NCBI GenBank assembly: GCA_019912385.1
Contig: JAIOIW010000080.1
Coordinates: forward strand, 60,330 to 124,329
DNA length: 64,000 nt
Direction: 5' to 3'
From: Notoacmeibacter sp.
GTDB taxonomy: Bacteria; Pseudomonadota; Alphaproteobacteria; Rhizobiales; Rhizobiaceae
Shown here: positions 16,395-26,839 of the stretch, piece by piece
How positions within the stretch are numbered: position 1 is the first letter of the stretch
How the letters are laid out: each line of letters begins with the position of its first letter
Position numbers and translations under genes: made by a program
The notes under the pieces: model-generated
Databases searched by the model: none
What the model saw: only the letters and a program-made list of their open reading frames with translations
Told to the model about the DNA's origin: nothing

Positions 16395-18311
16395 TCAGAC
16401 CGCCTTCGGCTCGACCAGCATGCGGCCGCGCATTTCCATGTGCAATGCGTGGCAGAACCACTGGCAATAGAACCAGTGCACGCCTGGCCGCTCGGCCTTG
16501 AAGGTGACCGAGGCGGTCGCCTGCGGCCCGACCTCCATGGCAATGCCGTAGTTCGACAGGCAGAAGCCGTGAGTAAGGTCGTCGATGTCGTCGATGTTCG
16601 TGACATAGACCGTCACCTCGTCACCCTGCTTGACGGTGAATTTCTCGAGGGAGAACATCGGCGCCGCGGAATGCATGTAGACCCGCACCTTGTTGCCGTC
16701 GCGAATGACGTCGGCCGCGCTTTCCAGGTCGACACCGTCCGCCTCGGCCTGGGCCACGGCATCGGCGAACGTCGAATCATTGCGGTCCCACACCGTCCTG
16801 GGATTCACCTTGGAACGGTGGACGATGATGCTGTCATGGGGCTCGGCGAAGGTCGGGCCGTCATGGACGACCTTCATCTCGTCGGACGAGATGTCGATGA
16901 GCTGTTCGTTCTCGGGCTTCAGCGGGCCCACGTTCAGGAACCGGTCCTTCGAGAACTTGTTCATCGAGATCAGCCATTTGCCATCGGCTTCGGCGGTCTC
17001 GCCCATCGAGGTCGAGTTGTGGCCCGGCTGATAATGCACATCGACTTTTGAAATGATCGGATCCACATCCTCGCCCGCGAACTTGCGGATCGCCTTGTCG
17101 ATGCTCCACTTCACCACCTGGCTGTCCAGGAACAACGTGGTAAAGGCGTTGCCCTGACCGTCATAGGCGGTGTGAAGCGGCCCCAGGCCCAGTTCCGGCT
17201 CCGCCACGATGCAGGACCGCGGGTCCGCGTCCGACTCAAACAGGGCGTCGACCTTGGTCACGTCGATCACCGACACCGTCGGCGACAGCTTGCCGTTGAT
17301 CACCACGTGCTTCTTGTCGGGCGCGGTGTTCACGCCGTGGGGTGAATTCGGGATCGGCACGTAGCGGGTGTAGTTCTTGTTCACTCCCTTGCGCCCGTCG
17401 ATCACCGGTACGCCGTTCAGAACCTGAACGTCGCCGGCGGCCACGCCCTTTTCGATCTCGGCGATGTTGAAGATCACGACGTGGTCCATCTCGGACGCCG
17501 TCATCTCGGCCAGGTTGGTGCCCATTTCGGAGTTGTACGAGGTCGAGAAGGCATACTTGCCCTGATAGTCGCAGTCGGTGTTGTCCAGGTTGCCCGAGAC
17601 CATGACCTGCCATGCCACTTTCATCTCGTCGCCGTCGATGGCGGTGAAGATGTTCACGTATTTGTCGGGCTCGTCCAGGATCTTGCCGTCATTGACCAAA
17701 GGCGCCTCGTGTTCGCCGTTGGCAAAGACATAGCCGGTGCGCGGAAATTTTTGCGGCCGCATGCCATGGATGTCATGCGCGTTCGGGATCTCGATGATCT
17801 TGTCGCATTTCATCACGTCGCAGCGCACCCGAGCCACGCGGGTATTGGCCTTGTCGTTCATGAACAGATAGCGGCCGTCATAGGTGCCGTCCGTGAACGA
17901 CATGTGCGGGTGGTGCAGGTCGCCATTGTCGTAGGTGACCTTGCCGTGCGCGGCCAGATAGGCCTTGGTCTCGGGCGTCAGGCCTTCGGTCAGCACCTTC
18001 AGCGACTCGTTGGTCTGGCCCCAGCCGGTGGCCGAGCAGCGGTTGAACACCGGCACCCGCATCAGCTCTCGCATCGAGGGGATACCCAGAATGCGCAATT
18101 CGCCGGTTTGGCCCGACGACCAGAAGCCGTAATATTCGTCCAGTTCGCCGGGAGCCAGGTTCACGCCTTCCGCGGCGCGCGCCTGCGTCGGCTGCAACAG
18201 CGCTCCCGCGCCGCCGAGCGCCGCGCCCGTTCCGGCGAGCAGGGCCAGCTTGGCCGGCGCGCTCATCAGTTCGCGGCGGCTCAGGCCGGAAAGTGTCTTC
18301 TTGTCGGTCAT
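16395..18311 (-). CDS. nosZ: Nitrous oxide reductase NosZ, clade I
   Basis: 638 aa. It reduces N2O to N2 in the periplasm. A Tat signal ([21 protein letters not shown]) marks the clade I, Tat-exported form. CuZ ligand histidines lie in [35 protein letters not shown] and [12 protein letters not shown]. The C-terminal cupredoxin domain carries the CuA motif C616-x3-C620-x3-H624-x2-M627 ([12 protein letters not shown]). Length and motifs are complete, so it should be active. It follows nosR by 16 nt and is followed by the maturation genes. Confidence 0.97.
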   Translation of the reverse strand: MTDKKTLSGLSRRELMSAPAKLALLAGTGAALGGAGALLQPTQARAAEGVNLAPGELDEYYGFWSSGQTGELRILGIPSMRELMRVPVFNRCSATGWGQTNESLKVLTEGLTPETKAYLAAHGKVTYDNGDLHHPHMSFTDGTYDGRYLFMNDKANTRVARVRCDVMKCDKIIEIPNAHDIHGMRPQKFPRTGYVFANGEHEAPLVNDGKILDEPDKYVNIFTAIDGDEMKVAWQVMVSGNLDNTDCDYQGKYAFSTSYNSEMGTNLAEMTASEMDHVVIFNIAEIEKGVAAGDVQVLNGVPVIDGRKGVNKNYTRYVPIPNSPHGVNTAPDKKHVVINGKLSPTVSVIDVTKVDALFESDADPRSCIVAEPELGLGPLHTAYDGQGNAFTTLFLDSQVVKWSIDKAIRKFAGEDVDPIISKVDVHYQPGHNSTSMGETAEADGKWLISMNKFSKDRFLNVGPLKPENEQLIDISSDEMKVVHDGPTFAEPHDSIIVHRSKVNPRTVWDRNDSTFADAVAQAEADGVDLESAADVIRDGNKVRVYMHSAAPMFSLEKFTVKQGDEVTVYVTNIDDIDDLTHGFCLSNYGIAMEVGPQATASVTFKAERPGVHWFYCQWFCHALHMEMRGRMLVEPKAV

Positions 18312-18327
18312 GGCAGTTCTCCTTTGC

Positions 18328-20514
18328 TCATGGTTGCTTCTTCAGGACCCTGTCGAGTGCTTCTTCGTTGCGGATATTGCTTTTCATGATCCGCTCCCGG
18401 CTCTTCGTCTTCTTGATGACAACCGGGCATTTCGTCTCGCTCTGGTAGAGCACCTGGCAGTGCAGGCAGTAGAGGCATTCGTTTGGCTGGATTTCCCCGG
18501 TCGGAGCGATGGCCTGGACGAAGCACTCGTTGGCGCAGGTCTGGCAGGGCCGGCCGCATTCGGGGTATCGCTTGAGCCAGTCGAACATCCGCAGGCGGCC
18601 CGGGATGGCCAGCGCCGCGCCCAGCGGGCACAGATAGCGGCAGTAGAACCGCTCGATGAAAAGGCCCGCGCCGAGCAGCGCGGCAGCGAAGGTGACGAAC
18701 GGCCAGGCACGGTCGAACTTCAGGATGATCGCGGTCTTGAACGGCTCCACTTCGGCGAAGCGTTCAGCCATGGGCAGTGAAACGAGCGACAGCGCGAACA
18801 GGCCGAGGAAGATCAGGTATTTGACCGCCCACAGCCTCTCATGCAGCCCCCACGGCAACGTCCACTGCGGGATATGCAGCAGCTTCGCCACGCGGTTGAG
18901 CAGTTCCTGCAGGGCACCGAACGGGCAGAGCCACCCGCAGTAGGCGCCGCGCCCCCAGAACAGCAGCGCCGCCGCCACCGAGAACCACAGCAGGAAGGTC
19001 AGCGGGTCCATCAGGAACGCATCCCAGTTGAACCCGGTCGCCAGCGAATTGCCGAGCGCCATAAGGTTTACGACCGAGAGCTGCGCGTTGGCGTACCAGC
19101 CCAGATACACCAGCGTCATCGACAGGAAACCGATCCGGAACCAGAACACGAAGCGCTCCGATCTGGTGACGAACATCTGGAAGAAGAAGGCGGCCGTCAG
19201 CGTGCCGAGCATGGCAAGAAGCGCCACGATCTCCGGCGTCTTGTCCCTCCAGATGCGCTTCCACAGCGCCGCCTTTGCCGCCGCTTCCTTCGCGACGTCG
19301 GTCACCGGAGCGGCCGATCGCCCGGGTGCGATCTGGCGGAGGTATTTTTCCGGCGGCCGGTAATCGAGATCGAACGTCAGGAACGACTTCTCGATGGCGC
19401 CGATCTGACGCTGGACGAGAAGCTGCAGCCGCCACGGCTGCGTCGGATCGAACCCGGCATCCGCCGGTATCCTGAACAGGTCGACCTCGCTGAAGCTCGG
19501 GGCGCCCGCCGCCGCGACGCTGCCCAGGCGCCGATGCTGGCGATCCCTGAACCGAACCGACGCATCGCCCTGGATGAGGTGGATACGGTCGAAAATGCCG
19601 CCGCGAACGTAGCCGGACCCCTTGTAGGAATAGCGCCCCCGCCCCATTACCAGGATCGCCTGTTCGCCGGGCTCGAGCCACTTCTCCAGATTGGCGAATT
19701 CCTGCGGTCCCAGAAGGTTGAGGCCAATCGCCGGTATGCTGACCAGGGCAGCGCGCATGTCGATGAACGTATCGGCCGGCTGGCCCTTTTCCGGCCGTGC
19801 GATTGCCCTTTTGTCGCCGGTCGCCTCGAACGCGGCATTGACCTGCCCGACATCGATATTCAGGCTGCGGATCGAGCCGTCACCGGCAAGCGCGGACCAG
19901 TCGCGCGCCTCGCCCGCTTCCTGGACGATTTCAAACGTCGGGCCGGTCGCCCTTGCCTCCGGCGCCAATCCGCCAAGGCCAAGCGAGCGCGAGACAATGA
20001 TGCCGGCGCGAACGATCGTGTCGTCGATCACCATGACGGTGACCGTCGCTCCGGAGATGATGTCCAGATCGTGCCCGCTGCCGCCTGCGGCCACTTCCGT
20101 CTTGAGGTCCAGACCGGCATATCGGCCGATCAGCGCGCGCATTTTCGATTCCGGGATACCGACCAGCACGATCGGTTCGGAATGCTCCGCCAGGACAGCG
20201 CCGGTGATGACCGCATCGCCGGACACGGCAGCGACGATGTGGATCGGCTTTCCCGAATAGCCGGTCGTGCCCACGAAGTCGGACGTCAGGAAGACGTAAC
20301 CAGCCACTTCGGAACCCTTCAGGATGGGAACGACGGGAACGTCGTCGCGAGGCGTGCCGAAACCGGTTGCCCCCTCCATCAGGTCGGCCGGCGACAGGCT
20401 TGGCAGGAAGCGCGAGATCTGTCCCGCCTCTGCCGCGATGGCAGCAACGGCCACAAGGGCAAACGCGAGCAGGAGCGCGAGCCGCCCCTTTCGCACCATA
20501 TCCGTCATAAGCAT
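18328..20514 (-). CDS. nosR: NosR, membrane flavo-iron-sulfur electron donor/regulator
   Basis: 728 aa from the ATG at 20514, preceded by GAGGG at 6 nt. The domains in order are a signal/first helix, a periplasmic FMN-binding domain with the flavinylation motif SGATVT, about five membrane helices with the CxxxCP motifs CGWLCP and CRYLCP, and a cytoplasmic 2x[4Fe-4S] domain ([18 protein letters not shown]). NosR supports N2O reduction in vivo, probably feeding electrons to NosZ. It heads the operon, with an FNR-like box 58-71 nt upstream. Confidence 0.95.
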   Translation of the reverse strand: MLMTDMVRKGRLALLLAFALVAVAAIAAEAGQISRFLPSLSPADLMEGATGFGTPRDDVPVVPILKGSEVAGYVFLTSDFVGTTGYSGKPIHIVAAVSGDAVITGAVLAEHSEPIVLVGIPESKMRALIGRYAGLDLKTEVAAGGSGHDLDIISGATVTVMVIDDTIVRAGIIVSRSLGLGGLAPEARATGPTFEIVQEAGEARDWSALAGDGSIRSLNIDVGQVNAAFEATGDKRAIARPEKGQPADTFIDMRAALVSIPAIGLNLLGPQEFANLEKWLEPGEQAILVMGRGRYSYKGSGYVRGGIFDRIHLIQGDASVRFRDRQHRRLGSVAAAGAPSFSEVDLFRIPADAGFDPTQPWRLQLLVQRQIGAIEKSFLTFDLDYRPPEKYLRQIAPGRSAAPVTDVAKEAAAKAALWKRIWRDKTPEIVALLAMLGTLTAAFFFQMFVTRSERFVFWFRIGFLSMTLVYLGWYANAQLSVVNLMALGNSLATGFNWDAFLMDPLTFLLWFSVAAALLFWGRGAYCGWLCPFGALQELLNRVAKLLHIPQWTLPWGLHERLWAVKYLIFLGLFALSLVSLPMAERFAEVEPFKTAIILKFDRAWPFVTFAAALLGAGLFIERFYCRYLCPLGAALAIPGRLRMFDWLKRYPECGRPCQTCANECFVQAIAPTGEIQPNECLYCLHCQVLYQSETKCPVVIKKTKSRERIMKSNIRNEEALDRVLKKQP

Positions 20515-20571
20515 CGTATCCCTCGAGTGCTGTACGAACATGACTGATGCCACACCGCACAACGCGCGGCT

Positions 20572-20585
20572 ATGACGAAAGTCAA
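20572..20585 (-). promoter_or_regulatory. FNR/NnrR-type box upstream of nosR
   Basis: On the minus strand the bases read TTGACTTTCGTCAT, one mismatch from the palindrome TTGAC-N4-GTCAA bound by NnrR/DNR/FNR-family regulators. It lies 58-71 nt before the nosR start codon, suitable for a class II position near -41.5. Induction under low oxygen and NO or N2O is inferred. Confidence 0.65.
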
Positions 20586-20962
20586 TTTCAGGTTGCTTCG
20601 CGCGGTGGGCGCCACCACGCATTCGCCGGAAGCGCCGCGCGTCGACATGGACGCGCAAGGCCGCACGGCGGGCTAGTCTTGCGACGCGGGGAGCTATTTG
20701 TGCGGGCGCGTTCGCGCCGAAGGAGCGTGGAACGGGGCGCCTCTCTACCCGACTTCCGGACCTATGCGGTGACGGAACCATGTCCTTCGAGCGAAGCTGC
20801 AAATCCGTCGGGCGCTTCGGAGACCTCGCCCCGCTTTCCGGGTTTCTTCACGTTGTTCGGCCGGTTTTCGGCATTCGATACCGCGGAATGTCGCACTTGC
20901 CGGCGAAATAACGCGGGATCGACGCGCGCTCCGTCAGATTCATCGTCCTGCAACAGAGCCGT
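20586..20962. other. Intergenic region nosR-VOC gene, no gene seen
   Basis: This 377-nt stretch carries only short overlapping frames without ribosome sites or family resemblance. The part next to nosR probably holds the nos promoter. The part next to the VOC gene's 3' end shows no clear terminator. Confidence 0.5.
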
Positions 20963-21553
20963 TCAGGCCTTGCGGTAGGGGTCCTTCGGGCTGCGGTCGG
21001 CCGACAGGCTGTCAAACGTCTTCGCCGTCAGGTTCTCGATGGCGTCGGCCAGGTGGATCCTGTCGATATGGTGATCGCCGCGCGCGACCCGGATCCGGTG
21101 CGCCTCGATCATCACCTGGCCGTGCGACACGCCGAAGGGCGGCTCGAAGCGGTAGGAGGCGAGTTCGATCAGCAAGCCCAGCGGATCGTTGAAATAGATC
21201 GAATCCATAAAGCCGCGGTCCTTGGGTCCGCTGTGCCTGATGCCGCGTTCGTCCAGCCGTTCCACCGCCTGCCAGAACGTCGCCTGCGACACGGCAAGGG
21301 CGAGGTGATGCACGCAGCCGATATCTGTGGGCGTGCGCGCGGGATCGGGTTTGCGCCCTTCGTCGGTGAAGATGGTGATCAGCCGTCCGTCGCCCGGATC
21401 GAAATAGAGATGGCTCTCCGATTCCTTGTCCAGGTTCGGCTGCTCGAATACGAAGGGCATGCCGAGCACGCCTTCCCAGAAATCGATCGAAGTCTGCCGG
21501 TCCGCGCCGACGAGGGTGATATGGTGGACACCCTGGATCTGCAGTTTCCTCAT
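20963..21553 (-). CDS. VOC-family (glyoxalase/extradiol dioxygenase-like) protein
   Basis: 196 aa from the ATG at 21553, preceded by AGGAGGAAG at ideal spacing. Two betaalphabetabetabeta modules of the vicinal oxygen chelate fold are visible: VHHITLVGADRQTSIDFWEG and VHHLALAVS, with the metal-ligand pattern His...His...Glu (VHHI, VHHL, LIELASYR). The family includes glyoxalases, ring-cleaving dioxygenases and resistance proteins; the substrate cannot be told. It stands alone between the nos operon and a small gene on the same strand. Confidence 0.8.
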   Translation of the reverse strand: MRKLQIQGVHHITLVGADRQTSIDFWEGVLGMPFVFEQPNLDKESESHLYFDPGDGRLITIFTDEGRKPDPARTPTDIGCVHHLALAVSQATFWQAVERLDERGIRHSGPKDRGFMDSIYFNDPLGLLIELASYRFEPPFGVSHGQVMIEAHRIRVARGDHHIDRIHLADAIENLTAKTFDSLSADRSPKDPYRKA

Positions 21554-21739
21554 GGGCTTCCTCCTCTTTTGCCGGCGGCCATCGGCGACTGTCCGGCCGG
21601 GGCCGCCCGTCGAATTGCGGTTTGCGGCCGGGTGCGAAGGCATGTCACGCGGCCGGGCGATGGATCGGGCGTGATCCGGCCAGGGCAACAGCCTCGCCAA
21701 CCGGGAAACGATCGGTGTCGCGGCCCCGCGCCCGCTCGA

Positions 21740-21937
21740 TCAGCACCGGGTGCTGACGTGAAGCCCGTGCAGACGCGCGTAGAGGTCCTTCAGTTCATCG
21801 ATGCACAAGCCAACGTGCCTAAGGATGCCGAGAGTTTGTTCCGGCGTTAGCGAGAGCCGGGAAAGATCGGCCCAGTCAACGCTGACCGCCTCCCTCAGCT
21901 TATTGATGTCGCGCTGTATTTTTTCGGCTTCTGTCAT
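21740..21937 (-). CDS. Small protein of unknown function
   Basis: 65 aa from MTEAEKIQRDINKLREAV; an in-frame upstream ATG at 21964 is less likely. A helical, charged N-terminus is followed by LTPEQTLGILRHVGLCIDELKDLYARL. No family is recognised, but the even, amphipathic composition and GGGGCGG before the start make it plausible. It is divergent from the GGDEF-EAL gene beginning at 22199, with an AT-rich 260-nt gap that probably holds both promoters. Confidence 0.55.
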   Translation of the reverse strand: MTEAEKIQRDINKLREAVSVDWADLSRLSLTPEQTLGILRHVGLCIDELKDLYARLHGLHVSTRC

Positions 21938-22198
21938 GACCGCCCCAATCCCCAACAACAACAATTCGCAAGCATTATACCAAGCAAGAGCGGATTTTAC
22001 AGCTTGACCGATCCGCGCAGCGCGCCATGACCGGATGGAAGCCGGAATTCAGGTCAATCCATTTTGCCGGCCATGTTGTCGGTCCGGTCTTCGCTGCCTG
22101 AAAATGCGGCGGCAGGTTGATCCCGTGAATTAAGCGCTCTTTAGCGAATAATCCGTATTCCAATCAATAGACAAAACATCAGTTGGAATCGGGTCCTT

Positions 22199-24910
22199 AT
22201 GTTCGAGAGGTTCCGGCGACGCGACAAGCCCGCCAAGACTACATCGCTCATCTCTTCATTAACCCGACTGAAGATCGGTCATGTTCTTTTTCGTCCCAGC
22301 CTGATTGCCAGCGGGATCGCACTGGCGGTCACCGCGGCGGGTGGCATTTTCGCCGATTATCAGAACCGCATCGTTCATCAGCAAAGCGACCGTGCTGCTG
22401 TCGGCAAGCAGCTTGGGCAGGTTCGCGCCAGGCTTGAGAGCAACATCACGAGCAATATTCAGCTTGTGCGCGGTCTTGTCGCCGTCATCGCCACTCATCC
22501 AGATATCGACCAGGAGCAGTTCAGCAGCATCGTGTCCGGGCTGCTCGACCGGCACTCCCAATTGCGGAATATCGCGGCAGCTCCCGGCCTCGTCGTCAGG
22601 CTGATGCATCCGATCGACGGCAACGAGAGGGCCATCGGTCTGGACTACCGGAAAAATGAAAAGCAACGGGAGGCAGCCTTTCGGGCCGTCAACTCCGGGG
22701 AAATGGTGCTGGCCGGACCGGTCGATCTCCTGCAAGGTGGCCGGGGCTTCATCGGGCGGTTTCCGGTTTTTGTGAACCGCGGCGACGGCACGTCGCGGCT
22801 CTGGGGAATTGTTTCTGCAGTCATCGACGTCGACCGTCTCTACGCTGACAGTGGGCTTCTTGCAGCCGATCTCCCGATTGATATCGCAATCGCCGGACAG
22901 GACGCGACCGGCGATGGCGGTGCGATATTTTTCGGACCGGCCGACATTTTCGACAATGAACCGGTGCTGGCCGAGGTGCCGTTGCCGAGCGGAAGCTGGC
23001 AGATTGCGGCCATTCCCCGTGGTGGCTGGTCCGACGCCCCCGCGAATGCCTGGCAGATCCGGTTCATCATACTTTTTGCGGGTCTTCTTGTCGTTGTGCC
23101 GATCTCGATCGCTGGCGGACTCTATGACCAGCGCCGCGCTCACATCTGCGAACTGAGGCGGCGTCAAAGTCAGCTGCAGAAACTGTCGCAGCGGCTGAAA
23201 CTTGCGCTGGATACTTCGAAGATCGGCGTCTGGGAGCTGAACCTGACCACGTCGGAACTGACGTGGGACAGGCGGATGAGGGAGCTGTACGGCATTCCGT
23301 ACGACGTCGAGCCTACCGAATACGGCTCCTGGTCGGCAAGGCTTCACCCGGATGACCGCGCACGGGCCGAAGCGGAATTCCGCGAGGCGATTTCCTCTGG
23401 CGGGACTTACAATTCCGAGTTCCGCGCAGCCCTTCCTGACGGCGGGTTTCGCTGGATCCGGGCCATGGGGGCCGTGCACGACGACATCGGCGGACAGCGG
23501 TATATTGTTGGCGTCAACTGGGACGTATCCGACGATATCCTGCTCAAGACGAATCTGCTCGCTGCAAAACAAAATGCGGAACTCAGGAACCGCGAACTCG
23601 AGGATGCCCGGGCCCAGATGGAGTACAACTCGCTCCATGACAGTCTCACGGGTCTTCCAAACAGGCGTTTCCTTGACCAGCATCTCTTGTGCGGTCACGT
23701 TCACCGCAAACCCACGGCCCTGCTCCACATCGACCTCGACCGTTTCAAGCAGATCAACGACACTCTGGGCCATGCCGCCGGGGACGCGATGCTCGTTCAC
23801 GCCGCGGCCATCCTCAGGGCCAATACGCGTACCGGTGATTTCGTCGCCCGGATTGGCGGCGACGAGTTCCTGATTGCGACCACGTCGCCGACCAGCGAAG
23901 AGCAGACATCCGCCCTGGCTAGCCGCATAATCGAGCAAATGCGCCAGCCCGTCCCTTACGACGGCCACGAGTGCAGGTTCGGCGTGAGCATAGGGATCGC
24001 GATGGCCGACACCAGCGCCGATGATTGCGGCCAGCAACTGCTTGTCGACGCCGATATCGCGCTTTACCGGGCCAAGAGCAACGGCCGCAATCGCTTCGAG
24101 TTTTTCTCCGCCTCGCTGAAGGCCGAAATCATTCGCAACAAGAGCGTGGCCGACGGCATCCTGAAAGGCCTCGAACGGCAGGAGTTCCTGCCCTATTTTC
24201 AACCCCAGTTCGACGCGGAGACCCTCGATATCGTGGGCGTCGAAGCGCTCGCGCGATGGGAACATCCGACCGAAGGCTTGCTGGCGCCCGAGGCGTTTCT
24301 CCGGATAGCCGAAGAGCTGAATGTCGATCCGCTGATCGATCATACCATCCTCGAACAGACGTTGTGGCAGTCGGTGCGGTGGAAAGCCGCCGGCATTTCG
24401 ATCCCGCGCATGTCGGTCAATGTCTCGGCCGGCCGCCTGCACGACACCGACCTCATCAGCTATCTTGAGAGTCTCGCCTTCGAGCCGGGTACGCTCTCGT
24501 TCGAACTCCTGGAGTCCATTTTCCTGGACGACAGAAGCGAAGCCATCGCCAGCAATTTCGATCGCCTGAAGTCGCTGGGCATAGATATCGAGATCGATGA
24601 TTTCGGAACCGGCTACGCCTCCATAGTCAGCCTCATTCACCTCCGCCCCACCCGGTTGAAGATCGACAGGCAGCTCGTCCAGCCCGTTGTCGGCTCGGAC
24701 AGCCAGCGTCGTTTGATCGCTTCCATCATCGACATCGGCCAGTCTCTTGGCGTCAAGGTTATCGCCGAAGGCGTCGAGACCAGGGAGCATGCTGCCATTC
24801 TGCGCGACCTCGGCTGCGACACCCTGCAGGGCTATGCGTTCGCGCCCCCCATGTCCTCGGAAAGGCTGATGGAATTTGTCCGCAGGGAGCAATGGCGCAA
24901 AGCGGCGTGA
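22199..24910 (+). CDS. CHASE-PAS-GGDEF-EAL cyclic-di-GMP enzyme
   Basis: 903 aa. Two membrane helices (about 33-52 and 288-310) bracket an extracytoplasmic CHASE-type sensor. A PAS domain (about 335-450), a GGDEF domain and an EAL domain follow. GGDEF is intact (RIGGDEF) with an RTGD inhibitory site five residues before it. EAL is intact: EALARWEHP, NVSAG, DDFGTGYAS, KIDRQL, EGVET. It can therefore be predicted to make and break c-di-GMP in response to an unknown periplasmic ligand. No strong ribosome site precedes the ATG. Confidence 0.93.
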   Translation: MFERFRRRDKPAKTTSLISSLTRLKIGHVLFRPSLIASGIALAVTAAGGIFADYQNRIVHQQSDRAAVGKQLGQVRARLESNITSNIQLVRGLVAVIATHPDIDQEQFSSIVSGLLDRHSQLRNIAAAPGLVVRLMHPIDGNERAIGLDYRKNEKQREAAFRAVNSGEMVLAGPVDLLQGGRGFIGRFPVFVNRGDGTSRLWGIVSAVIDVDRLYADSGLLAADLPIDIAIAGQDATGDGGAIFFGPADIFDNEPVLAEVPLPSGSWQIAAIPRGGWSDAPANAWQIRFIILFAGLLVVVPISIAGGLYDQRRAHICELRRRQSQLQKLSQRLKLALDTSKIGVWELNLTTSELTWDRRMRELYGIPYDVEPTEYGSWSARLHPDDRARAEAEFREAISSGGTYNSEFRAALPDGGFRWIRAMGAVHDDIGGQRYIVGVNWDVSDDILLKTNLLAAKQNAELRNRELEDARAQMEYNSLHDSLTGLPNRRFLDQHLLCGHVHRKPTALLHIDLDRFKQINDTLGHAAGDAMLVHAAAILRANTRTGDFVARIGGDEFLIATTSPTSEEQTSALASRIIEQMRQPVPYDGHECRFGVSIGIAMADTSADDCGQQLLVDADIALYRAKSNGRNRFEFFSASLKAEIIRNKSVADGILKGLERQEFLPYFQPQFDAETLDIVGVEALARWEHPTEGLLAPEAFLRIAEELNVDPLIDHTILEQTLWQSVRWKAAGISIPRMSVNVSAGRLHDTDLISYLESLAFEPGTLSFELLESIFLDDRSEAIASNFDRLKSLGIDIEIDDFGTGYASIVSLIHLRPTRLKIDRQLVQPVVGSDSQRRLIASIIDIGQSLGVKVIAEGVETREHAAILRDLGCDTLQGYAFAPPMSSERLMEFVRREQWRKAA

Positions 24911-25099
24911 GGGATGGTTTGAAACGATAACCCGGCCCTCTGCCCGCGGTGCCTTCGCCGCCAACCCGAAGGCCGCAATCCAAGCCGTCGTCAACGGGTG
25001 AATTGCGCTGATTCGCGCAGCATGCTCCGCCTTGACCGTATAGCGTCGCCATGTATCCTACGGACGCTCGCCAACCGCCGCCATCGGAGGTTTATCGAC

Positions 25100-25723
25100 A
25101 TGTCGCCTTTCATCGAAGTCCAGAGGGAAACCGACGGGATGACGACGCAGGAGTTGCTGCGTTACCTGCTCAAGGAGCGGTATCCCGGAAAGACCCTGGT
25201 TACCGCTTCGCTGCGCGCCAGGAGCATTGTCGTTCTCAGCATGGTCGCCGAAATCGATCCGGCGACGCCGATCGTGTTCTGCAGGCCTGGCCACCTGTTT
25301 GAGGAAAGCCGCAAATACCGGGACCTCATTGTCGAACGCCTCGGTCTCACCAGTGTCTCCGAATCGGCCGGCCACGAGACGCAAATAAGGGAATGTGACG
25401 AGGACCATTGCGAACGCATGTGGTCGGAAAACAAGACATTGCCCGGGCGAACCTTCGAGGTGGTGCATCTCAACGACGTGCTTGCGCCATACGATTGCTG
25501 GATCAGCGCAGTCTACCACATGGCGCGCGGCGAAAACCTGAAGAACAGGGTGGACGTCGACGGCCGCCTGGTACTGGTGGATCCGTTATTGGACTGGACC
25601 CAGGAAGACGTGCACAAATACATGGTCGAGCGCAGCTTGCCGTTCCATCAGCGAGCTTACCGGCGCAAGAAGTTCAAGTCCCGCCTCAAGGGCATCGAAA
25701 ATCTGCAGACAGCCCACTTCTGA
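25100..25723 (+). CDS. CysH-like (PAPS reductase family) protein lacking catalytic cysteine
   Basis: 207 aa; GGAGG lies 9 nt before the ATG. It shows the adenine nucleotide alpha-hydrolase fold of PAPS/APS reductases: IVFCRPGHLFEESRKYRDLI, LAPYDCWISAVYHMARGE, then DPLLDWTQEDVHKYM. The usual C-terminal ECGLH with the catalytic cysteine and the GCxPCT segment are absent; the protein ends at RRKKFKSRLKG...TAHF. The nucleotide loop (SLRARS) is also unusual. It is unlikely to be an assimilatory reductase. Its position 240 nt before aprMBA suggests a role in APS/sulfite handling, which is inference. Confidence 0.72.
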   Translation: MSPFIEVQRETDGMTTQELLRYLLKERYPGKTLVTASLRARSIVVLSMVAEIDPATPIVFCRPGHLFEESRKYRDLIVERLGLTSVSESAGHETQIRECDEDHCERMWSENKTLPGRTFEVVHLNDVLAPYDCWISAVYHMARGENLKNRVDVDGRLVLVDPLLDWTQEDVHKYMVERSLPFHQRAYRRKKFKSRLKGIENLQTAHF

Positions 25724-25760
25724 AGCCGCGTTTCCACCCGCAAATATCCGATATCCGGTT

Positions 25761-25780
25761 CCCGCCGCAAGAGCGGCGGG
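25761..25780 (+). terminator. Hairpin after the cysH-like gene
   Basis: CCCGCCGC/GCGGCGGG, an 8-bp perfect stem with an AAGA loop, is followed by GTATGGGCTTTT. It probably separates the cysH-like gene from aprM. An AT-rich stretch (about 25820-25905) then forms the likely aprM promoter region. Confidence 0.6.
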
Positions 25781-25961
25781 GTATGGGCTTTTGTGCGTTC
25801 AAATTGCCGCAGGCGTGCTAAATATCTAAAAACAATGTGAAATTTACAACAGATAGTGCAATTGATATGTATGAAAATGTGATATAGGCTTTGCTCCTAA
25901 TTCGGAATACTGATCGGTGTCGGTCAGATCGAATCGGTAGCTCAAGGGAGGGGGCGACTTA

Positions 25962-26795
25962 ATGTTGACGAGCAATCCGTTTGCCGATCTTTCGGCGTTC
26001 ATTTCACCCGGTCTCATGCAGACTTATGTCGTCCTCATGATCATTCTGGTCATCGGCGGCACGCTGCTCGATATGGCGCACAAGAAGAGCGCTGCCTACT
26101 TCTTCGAAAACATGCAAAAGACCAAGGCCAACGCCACCCGGCAGGTCGGCGGCGGAGAGAAGATCGGGTTGGCCGCGAAGACGCTGCTTGTCGAAGTCGC
26201 GACATCCGCCGAATTCTGCAACCAGAAACGCAGGGCATCTCACCTGCTGACGATGTGGGGATTCATCATCTACCTCGCCTCGACGATTGTGCTGGTTTTC
26301 GCCTACCCGACGGCGAAGGCGGCGGGCATCTGGCCGCAGCTGTGGTTCCTCGGCGCCCTCATGGTTTGCGCCGGTGGCTACTGGTTCTGGTTTTTCATTC
26401 GCGTCGATGTTAGCGCCGAGGGCCATTCGCCGCTGCGCTTCGTGCGCGCCGACCTGTTCATCGTATCGCTGGTGTCGAGCGTGACCTTCGGTATCGTCTG
26501 GGCACTGCTGCAGAACGGCGGCAGCACCTGGTCGTCCGTTTTCCTCGGTCTGTACCTCATCGCCACGACGGTTCTGTTCGGTTCGATACTCTGGTCGAAA
26601 TTCTCGCACATGTTCTTCAAGCCGGCCGCTGCATTCGAGAAAAGAGTTTCCAAGGCCAATGGCTCGGCCCAGAATTTGCCGACGCTGACCCGTGACGATC
26701 CTGAACAACAGAAACGACACTCCATGGAACTGTTGCAGGACGCTCCGATGCACATGGGGCTTGGCATCAAGCGCGAAGCGCCCCGCCACTACTAG
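25962..26795 (+). CDS. aprM: AprM-type membrane anchor of adenylylsulfate reductase
   Basis: 277 aa with five hydrophobic segments (about 18-38, 90-112, 120-145, 165-185, 195-218). It is followed 44 nt later by aprB and then aprA, the order aprMBA known from sulfur oxidisers. AprM proteins are heme-less or heme-poor membrane anchors thought to link the APS reductase to the quinone pool. The start is supported by GGGAGGGGGCGACTTA before ATG. It could instead be classed as a QmoC-like membrane domain, but QmoA/B genes are absent. Confidence 0.78.
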   Translation: MLTSNPFADLSAFISPGLMQTYVVLMIILVIGGTLLDMAHKKSAAYFFENMQKTKANATRQVGGGEKIGLAAKTLLVEVATSAEFCNQKRRASHLLTMWGFIIYLASTIVLVFAYPTAKAAGIWPQLWFLGALMVCAGGYWFWFFIRVDVSAEGHSPLRFVRADLFIVSLVSSVTFGIVWALLQNGGSTWSSVFLGLYLIATTVLFGSILWSKFSHMFFKPAAAFEKRVSKANGSAQNLPTLTRDDPEQQKRHSMELLQDAPMHMGLGIKREAPRHY

Positions 26796-26839
26796 AGAGC
26801 AGTCCGCAAGTTCTATTCGAAAAGATAAGGAGCCGGTTC

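Noticed and set aside
20547..20978. Plus-strand frame in the nosR-VOC gap
   Set aside because: No ribosome site, biased composition, and it overlaps the nos promoter region.
25100..25723. Assimilatory PAPS/APS reductase
   Set aside because: The essential ECGLH cysteine and the GCxPCT segment are missing.
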